Positions 57,816 through 64,000 of a stretch of DNA of 64,000 nt are shown here, piece after piece. The notes beneath the pieces were generated by a model, which searched no databases, was not told the origin of the DNA, and worked only from the letters and a program-made list of their open reading frames with translations. Position numbers and translations under genes: made by a program. The first letter of the stretch is position 1. Every line of letters begins with the position of its first letter. Source of the DNA: Eutypa lata (taxonomy: Eukaryota > Ascomycota > Sordariomycetes > Xylariales > Diatrypaceae); assembly GCA_022661535.1 (NCBI GenBank), contig JAKULF010000002.1, positions 434,001 through 498,000 of the forward strand. The letters are read 5' to 3'.

Positions 57816-59957
57816 TTAAAAATTACTTGCTAATCGATGCCACCAAGGTTTGTGCTCACTCAACTCGCCTTTCGCGATCTCCTTGGCTTCCTCCAAATCA
57901 CGACGACGGCCAGATTGGAGGTCGATCTCCTCTACCCGCCAAAGCCTAGTCTTAAATACCAGCTTGTACCCGAAATAAATGATCGGGAAGAGCACCAAGA
58001 GAATATACGCATCCACGAAGGATCCGGCGTCAAAGGGAGCCAAGGTTTGCCAGCCTTGGATCAGAGCTAGTATTATATTTGCAGCCACGCCGAAGTAGGC
58101 GTTGTAAGGGTAGAAGAGAGAAACGAAGGGCAAGTCCTCGACATGGTAACCCTGTAGTTTCCAGGCTTTACGGAAACGGATGTGGATGAACGATATGCTC
58201 CCCCACACTAGAAATGTCGAGACGCCGCTGAGATTGACGATGTATTGATAGGCCTCTGCCGCACCCGTGCTCACATTCATCATCGACAAAGCACCAGTGG
58301 CATTGGCGACTACGATGGCCGGGATCGGTACCTGCGACACGCGAAGTTAGACACCATCGAACCACTATGATGAGTAGGCAGACGGGCAAGCATTTTTGTC
58401 TAATAACAAATGTAGGGATTGGCTTACACCTCGTTTATCAGTCCATCCCAGAAATTTCGGGGCTTTGCGGTCCTGTCCCATGAAAAGCAACGTTCGCGAG
58501 GAAATATAGATCGAACTATTTATGGCAGAAACGCATGTGACAAGAATGAAGGCGTTGATCAAGTGAACACCTCCGTACCAGCCGGCGTTCTGGATGGCAA
58601 TGGTCATCGGGCTCTGCAGTGCACGGCTTGGGCCGTTTTGCAAGCCGTCAGCGTTGGCTGGGCATGTCAGTCCGAAGAAGAAGGCTGCGCCCATGTAGAT
58701 AAATATGATTCGCCAGAACACTTGGCGGATGGCAAGGGGTATTGCTACCCTGGGGTTCTTCGTCTCGGTGGCCGCCCTAGAAAATAAAAAACATCACTTG
58801 TCAGACAAACCAACGGAAATGTTGCGAACAGGTAAGTGTTCCAAGAATAACTCACACTGCGACGGACTCAACTCCGGCGTAAAAGGTGGCGCAGAAGACG
58901 AAGACCGCAGCCACGCCCCGGAACCCATCTACAAATGCACCTGGGTCTCCCCAGTACCGAAAACCAACTGCATCAGCCCCTTCAACGCCACCAGCCGCGT
59001 ATCTAATGATAGAACATTAGTTAGTAACGGAAACGCAGCACGGACTAACTTAGAAGGAGCTTTGGGGAGAATTACACAATTGCAAAAATGTAATATGCTA
59101 AAAGGCCTACAAGCTTGAGGAGTGCGAGCCAGAATTCCGCCTCACCAAAGGTCTCGACGCCCAGAAGCTGGAATGCCAAAAATGCAGTCTGTTATCCTAT
59201 GGTTAATAGTTGTACAGCCAAAGTCAGTACGTGCATGGTATTACTCACCCAAAGGATTAAGAAATATCCCCAGACAGGAACTTTATCACTCCAGAAGACA
59301 AGAATGCTCGTAACAGCATTGTACTCGTTGGAAAGCACAGCAAGCCATATAATGAACTGGGGCGTATAAGTCAGTAGGATTGGTACATTTGTGATCTACA
59401 CCCCTAAATTTAGGGAGACACAGGCCAATTCCGAAGAGAGGCAAAGACTATGCAATAGAGTAGAAAGGTCTCTACGGAAGGTAATATACACGAGCACTCA
59501 CATAGTTCCAGCCCACTGCCACACCGAAAGCCGGATCGACAAATCGATCTGCCAGGGAAGTGAAAGCCCCTCCACTCGGGTACATTGTTGTCAACTCTCC
59601 TAAGCTCTGCATGACACTGCACGCATGCAAGCAAGTTTGGCGCAACATTAGTTTTCTGGATCTTTTCCATTTTTTGGCATCTTTTCTTTTTCCCTACCTG
59701 AACGCCACGATGCCGATTATACCAAAGCCGATCAGAAGCGAGGCAGGGCCGCCGTTGGATAGTGCTCCCCCGGCACCGACCAGCAAGCCGGGTCCGATAA
59801 TGCCGGCTAGTGCCATCATGCTTAGGTGTCGCGTCCGGAGCCCGCGCCTGACGCCGCTCTCCGGGTCGATCGACCGGAAGTCGCTGGTGTCGACTACGTC
59901 GCCGGACAGCGGCGGCTCGAGCACCTCGATGGGATCCTTGGTATTGGAGCTAGACAT
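57816..59957 (-). CDS. Amino-acid permease (APC family)
   Basis: Seven exons (59957-59698, 59616-59502, 59356-59249, 59188-59076, 59002-58856, 58776-58428, 58331-57816) join in consistent phases to 535 residues. The cytosolic N-terminus leads to RGLRTRHLSMMALAGIIGPGLLVGAGGAL, the family signature at TM1 with its unwound GIIGPGL substrate-binding break. GELTTMYPSGGAF at TM3 and FQLLGVETFGEAEFW follow. SSIYISSRTLLFMGQDRKAPKF is the conserved TM8-TM9 linker. Twelve membrane helices are expected. Fungal permeases of this group import amino acids by proton symport at the plasma membrane; substrate specificity cannot be read. The C-terminal tail is charged (RVEEIDLQSGRRRDLEE) as usual for regulation by ubiquitination. 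Exon 4 must use the inner donor GTAATT to keep frame. Confidence 0.95.
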
Positions 59958-62235
59958 CTTCTTGCGAGGTTACGATGTAGTAACGATGTAACTGTAAAAA
60001 AAGCTGGACGCGGATTGGGTAGGTATTGAACGCTTATTATGTCTGTTGTCGAAGATGAAAAGGGAGCGTGCAGTTTTCTCTCCTCGTTTGTTGGCCTCTC
60101 CATAGATGTCGTGATTGCGTGGGTTGATTGTTTACTTAACTACGTACTTACTACAACGGTTATCATGAATGGATGAGGCTTCGACATTTATTTTTTTGGG
60201 TCTAACGATTCCAGGTTCGGTCGGCTATTGCGTGATTGAAGGTGCAATGAGAAACCCCACTAATTTGTCTACAGATCTCACTGGCCGCGATGTCTGGATG
60301 TGCATCACTACAAAACGTAGAGCCAAGTGTCTCTCAGATGCTAATATATGATGAACCCTTAAACATATAATTAGAATGTTAGTCTCCAAGTCTCTATTTA
60401 GCATGTGGTAGTTGCGTATTCTTATGACGGTACAGAATGCAAGGACTATACCACTAAGTACACCACCAAAAGTGGAACGTTGTTAGCTCGGGGGCTAACC
60501 GTCTTGCATTGCCTTATATACCTAGGTAGTCACTTGGTGCCGTGACAATTCTCTAACACATATATATGTTTAAACGGCTTATAGTTATTTGACTATACGA
60601 TCTCCGGGGTACAGACTAAACAAGCACCTACGTAGTTCCCTAATTAGAAGGATAATTCATCATGCGATTCACTACCTATACAATTTTGGACCACAGTGAG
60701 TAGAGTAGTGACCTTCAACCTCAACTGACTTTCAACACGTTGACCATTATTCTATGACCCTTCAGATAGGAATTCATAGGGTCTGGTAAAAGAGCCACAA
60801 TTAAGAACCTTGAACTTGAAGAGCATGGTAGGGGTGTAACTACGCAACTACTAGTGCTGACGGCCTGCTAAGAACCCCGGTCTTGGCGACTGGCTGGGGC
60901 GGAACGGGCTGTGATTACTTAATGTGATGAGCAAGGTATTTATCCATGAAGCTAGGTAGGCTGAGTTGCTGTGAGTGGGAAAAGAAAAGACAAATGCACA
61001 ATTATCTGAAGGTGGTTATAAAGCGGCTGTCCCTTAGACAGACCTGGACTTCTATTATTATCTATGATCTGTGGGGTGGCACGGCGATTTATCCATTTCA
61101 AAGTCGAATGCTGGTCAGCCTTTGTTCGGGGTTGTTCTCTGTCATGGTTGTAGTATTGATAGAGATAGACATTTGTTGCTTCGGTGAAATCTAGTTTTGG
61201 GGGCTAGAAGGATGGACCTACATTTCTCATATGGCTTGGACGGTGTTATATGCAGCATTCCATTATAGACATGGATTTATGGCTTCATTATCTTTCAGCC
61301 TTCTACAGCTTTTCAGCTCAGGGCGGGGTCGAAGCATGTTTACTGTATTTAGCATTCTTGGTAAGTTGTTGTGTAAGAAGAACAACTGCAATAGTTTCCA
61401 TTTACAAATTGTTTGCTCGAAGCTAATAATAGACTGTTGTCTCCACCTTGTGTATCTCAGATATGTAATTGACCCCATTGACCCCACCATAGCTCGCCTC
61501 AAACATTCGCCGAGAGTATGATTGTTGGATGCTCAAATCGGTAAAGGGGGGCCTGCGCCGCAAATTATGTTTGTTCTGTTACTTGAACCTGACCAACATC
61601 AGCTTGGTAGCTGTTGTTCCCGTCTCAAGGGGTCGGGCCGCATTTGGTATCGCCATTGGCCACTAACTAGCCTACCAGACCCGACTTCGTTTCACTTCCC
61701 TTCGGGAAGCCGTTCTAGTCGTTTCTCGAAGCAGCATGCGTTGTCGACGTAGCGTACTCCTCCACTTGATCGGGCTCTTTTATAAACGGGAACACCATCG
61801 TACGCCGCACAGCCCACAAAAAGAAGTACGGTTGGTTACAGAATCTAAAGGCAATTAGATAGATAGAGCAAAGCCCCGCCGCCATGGTAAGGTGGTAGGA
61901 TTCTCTTCCCTGTCTATCTTAACTCAGCACCCTGGCGCAGAAATGTGTGTAAGCAGTTTCAAACTTGCAGCTAACTTGGGAATCTGCATATGCAGCGCCG
62001 CTCCCACGTCTCATGGTTACTGTACCCCACGACCGAGGCTGCAACAACAACCCGGGGGCATTACTGAGTGATACTAAACGTTGGACTGAGCTCACAATAG
62101 ATAAGTGAAGTATAGTGCTACTGGAAATATGGCCGGGGATTTGCATTTAAGCTCAACGAGCTCCCCAGTCCTAGTCATAGTATCGATGAGCCAATCCACT
62201 ATACTAAACAATTCCTGTCTCTGAGAACTGCCAAA
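59958..62235. other. Intergenic between permease and surface protein
   Basis: The two genes diverge here. About 2.3 kb with one TACCTAGGTA palindrome (60519-60528). Open frames such as 61231-61521 show no motif or coding bias and are not called. Confidence 0.55.
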
Positions 62236-64000
62236 ATGCCTTCCATTTGTCTTGCTTCGTTGTTGAGCTATGCTCTAAACATCGGGGCGGTGGCTTTATC
62301 TGCTTCGTCACCAGAGCTTACAGTTCACACTAGGAACGTTCTTGGATCTTCATCTGACGACCCGGTCGGCGTCCTTGCCAGGGCCTTTTCCAATTTTCGG
62401 AATCAGAAAAGGGTATCCAAGCTACAGGATAGCACACAGCTGGAGAAGAGCTGGAATGATGCCACTCTATTTAGCGTGTACGTATTAATCAACTCACCCC
62501 ATGTTTTGTTAATGGTTACTTATACATATGATAGGGGTATTGAGGCTGAAGGTGAAAATGTGTCTGGTGATGTCAGTGTCGCGGTCACATGCGTGACATG
62601 CTACTTGAAGGGTATGATTGTTTCCTGCTTGGTTTCTTCTAGTCCCTAGCTAAATACGTCTAGGGAATGCTTCTGCGAGTCTGACTATCGATGGCGACTT
62701 TAACGCTCTTCAAGCCGTCCAAAATTTGACGGAACAGGTCGCCGATCAAATCGAGAACATTACAGACACAACTTGGGAATGGGCCAAAAACGCTACTGGA
62801 GGCATATTCGACAACCTTGCAGACGGTCTAGACTCATCCGACTTCGACCTTCCACCTCTGGACCTTGACTTCAACATCCAGTATCCAGAACTTCCCGAAT
62901 GCCACCTCCAGTTCCAATTCGATGGCCTAGAGCTCTATCTTATGCTTAATACCGCGTTGTCCGGCGGGGCAGACTACAAACTTCCTCTATACTCATCCAA
63001 TACATTAGGCGGCTTGTCTCTCGATAGTGAGACGTTCGTCGGCGTGATATTCTCGGTGGATCTCATCTTGAGCATCAGCGCGGAAATGGATTTCACCAGC
63101 GGCATTCACATCAAGATTGAAGATGGAGTGGCGATCGATCTATCTCTCTTCAGCAACGACATATCCAGCATCACCTAGTAAGTCTAATTCGATGACTCAA
63201 GTGCATCCTTCCCTACTAACTGAACGACCCCCCAAAGCAATGGAGGACAATTCGAGTTCCTCCCAGTCACTGTTCTCAGCGCCAGCGGAGAGCTAAAGGC
63301 GGTTCTGCGTCTCGGCATTTACGCCGGCATTGCCGTTGATGATTCGGACTTTTTCGACCTGCCCGGTGCCAACGTGACCGCAGGCCTGCAGGTAGGCGTG
63401 TACGCCGACATCGCGACGTTCAGCACGAACTTCACGGCAGACCCCGGCGCGGAGGGCGACGACGAATGCGCCCTGCAGATGCAGCAGTCCTACGAGTTTG
63501 GCCTCGGCGCCGCGGCGGGCGCCTCCGTTGGCATCGGGAAGTTCACGTGGGGTCCGAGCCCCGAGACGCAGACCCCGATCTTCTACACCACTATTGCCGA
63601 CGTGTGTGCGACTCAGGGGACTTCTACGACGGCCACGACGCCTACCGTCACAGCGTCTCTGACGGCTAGGGCCGACGAGGAACTAGAGACAACAACTCTG
63701 ACAACAGAGGTTACGTACACCGGCATGGTCTGCGAGTCGCCTAGCCTCACCAACTGCCCGGCCTCCCTGCAGAAAACGACAAAGGTGGTAAGCACCAAGA
63801 CGCTGGTTACTGCTGTGCCTTCGGGCTCCACCGCAGCGTTTCCTACTTCGACCCATAGTGTCGTCGCCAGCCCCGTCCCCTTCGGCACCAATGTCAAATC
63901 GGTGGTCGCTACGACCGGAAGCCCCGCGTCCTACGTGCCACCGAAAGAAACAGACGACTCCGACGGATCAGGGAAACCATCCGAGTCAGGAGAAGCTGAA
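62236..64000 (+). CDS. Secreted or cell-surface glycoprotein, 3' end beyond window
   Basis: Exons 62236-62477, 62535-62611, 62664-63177 and 63238-64000 (open at the edge) read 532 residues without a stop. A signal peptide of about 22-24 residues starts the protein. The middle part is a beta-rich, acidic domain with repeated strand-like blocks (LPPLDLDFNIQYPELPECHLQF, LELYLMLNT, VGVIFSVDLILSISAEMDF, TVLSASGELKAVLRLGIYAG, AGLQVGVYADIATF) and several NxT/S glycosylation sites. A Thr/Ser-rich, probably O-glycosylated stretch follows (from about residue 400), with a few cysteines. The end, which could carry a GPI signal or a membrane helix, is not in the window. I recognise no enzyme motif. Intron 3 starts inside an apparent TAG stop (TA/GTAAGT), so unspliced reading would truncate the protein. 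Confidence 0.8.

Noticed and set aside
61231..61521. 96-codon plus-strand frame between permease and surface protein
   Set aside because: No motif, mixed hydrophobic/Cys composition as expected from A+T-rich DNA, and an overlapping frame on the other strand.
1..64000. tRNA genes, rRNA, CRISPR arrays, intact transposons
   Set aside because: No B-box-like GGTTCGANNCC in a cloverleaf context, no regularly spaced repeats, and no transposase or reverse-transcriptase motifs were seen on either strand.

Overview
The window is nuclear DNA of a filamentous ascomycete (Pezizomycotina, most likely Sordariomycetes). The evidence is short GT..AG introns (about 55-150 nt, with CTAAC/CTGAC-like branch points), intron-split housekeeping genes that match fungal families, and secreted proteins with fungal-type signal peptides. 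Two near-pure A+T islands (about 245-790 and 39,540-40,890) carry the dinucleotide pattern expected of repeat-induced point mutation (RIP). The species cannot be named from sequence alone.

Layout. (1) 1-15 kb is gene-poor and accessory. It holds an AT island, a small secreted four-cysteine protein (3141-3740, +), a D-threonine aldolase-like enzyme (5835-6965, -), a class A FAD monooxygenase (7643-9014, -), and a lectin-like single-pass membrane protein (13160-13947, -). Between them lie 2-4 kb stretches with no recognisable gene. (2) 16-47 kb is the conserved core: a protein tyrosine phosphatase (16481-18265, +), a DUF427 protein (20462-21355, +), a folliculin/Lst7-like protein (28848-30482, +), the proteasome ATPase Rpt3 (32200-33536, -), a small three-exon protein of unknown role (35619-36201, +), the second AT island, kinetochore Mis14/Nsl1 (41271-42608, +), a divergent Sec14 (43414-44863, -) and prefoldin subunit 3 (45874-46966, -). 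(3) 47-64 kb is accessory again: a zinc alcohol dehydrogenase of the CAD/ADH6 type (48435-49790, -), a possible 47-residue CYSTM-like protein (52820-52963, -), a basic probably nuclear protein of unknown function (53951-54961, -), a 120-residue secreted protein (56208-56570, -), a seven-exon amino-acid permease (57816-59957, -) and a secreted or cell-surface glycoprotein that runs off the right edge (62236->64000, +).

The core genes serve basic cell biology (proteolysis, chaperoning, lipid transfer, chromosome segregation, nutrient signalling) and do not form a pathway together. The flanking genes (oxidoreductases, transporter, secreted proteins) are what usually sits in variable fungal regions. 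The aldolase and the monooxygenase are adjacent and co-oriented, but no polyketide synthase, NRPS or terpene synthase accompanies them, so I do not call a biosynthetic cluster. I found no CRISPR array, tRNA, rRNA or intact transposon.

I did not find a clearly new biological system. The points most worth checking are the CpG-preserving AT island, the Sec14 paralogue with an altered conserved motif, the unknown nuclear protein, a nested inverted-repeat element at 47.2 kb, two strong isolated palindromes/hairpins (5465-5491 and 12372-12387), and the dispersed CTACCTAGGTAG palindromes. All exon boundaries were read by eye from splice consensus and reading-frame continuity; none is confirmed by transcripts.
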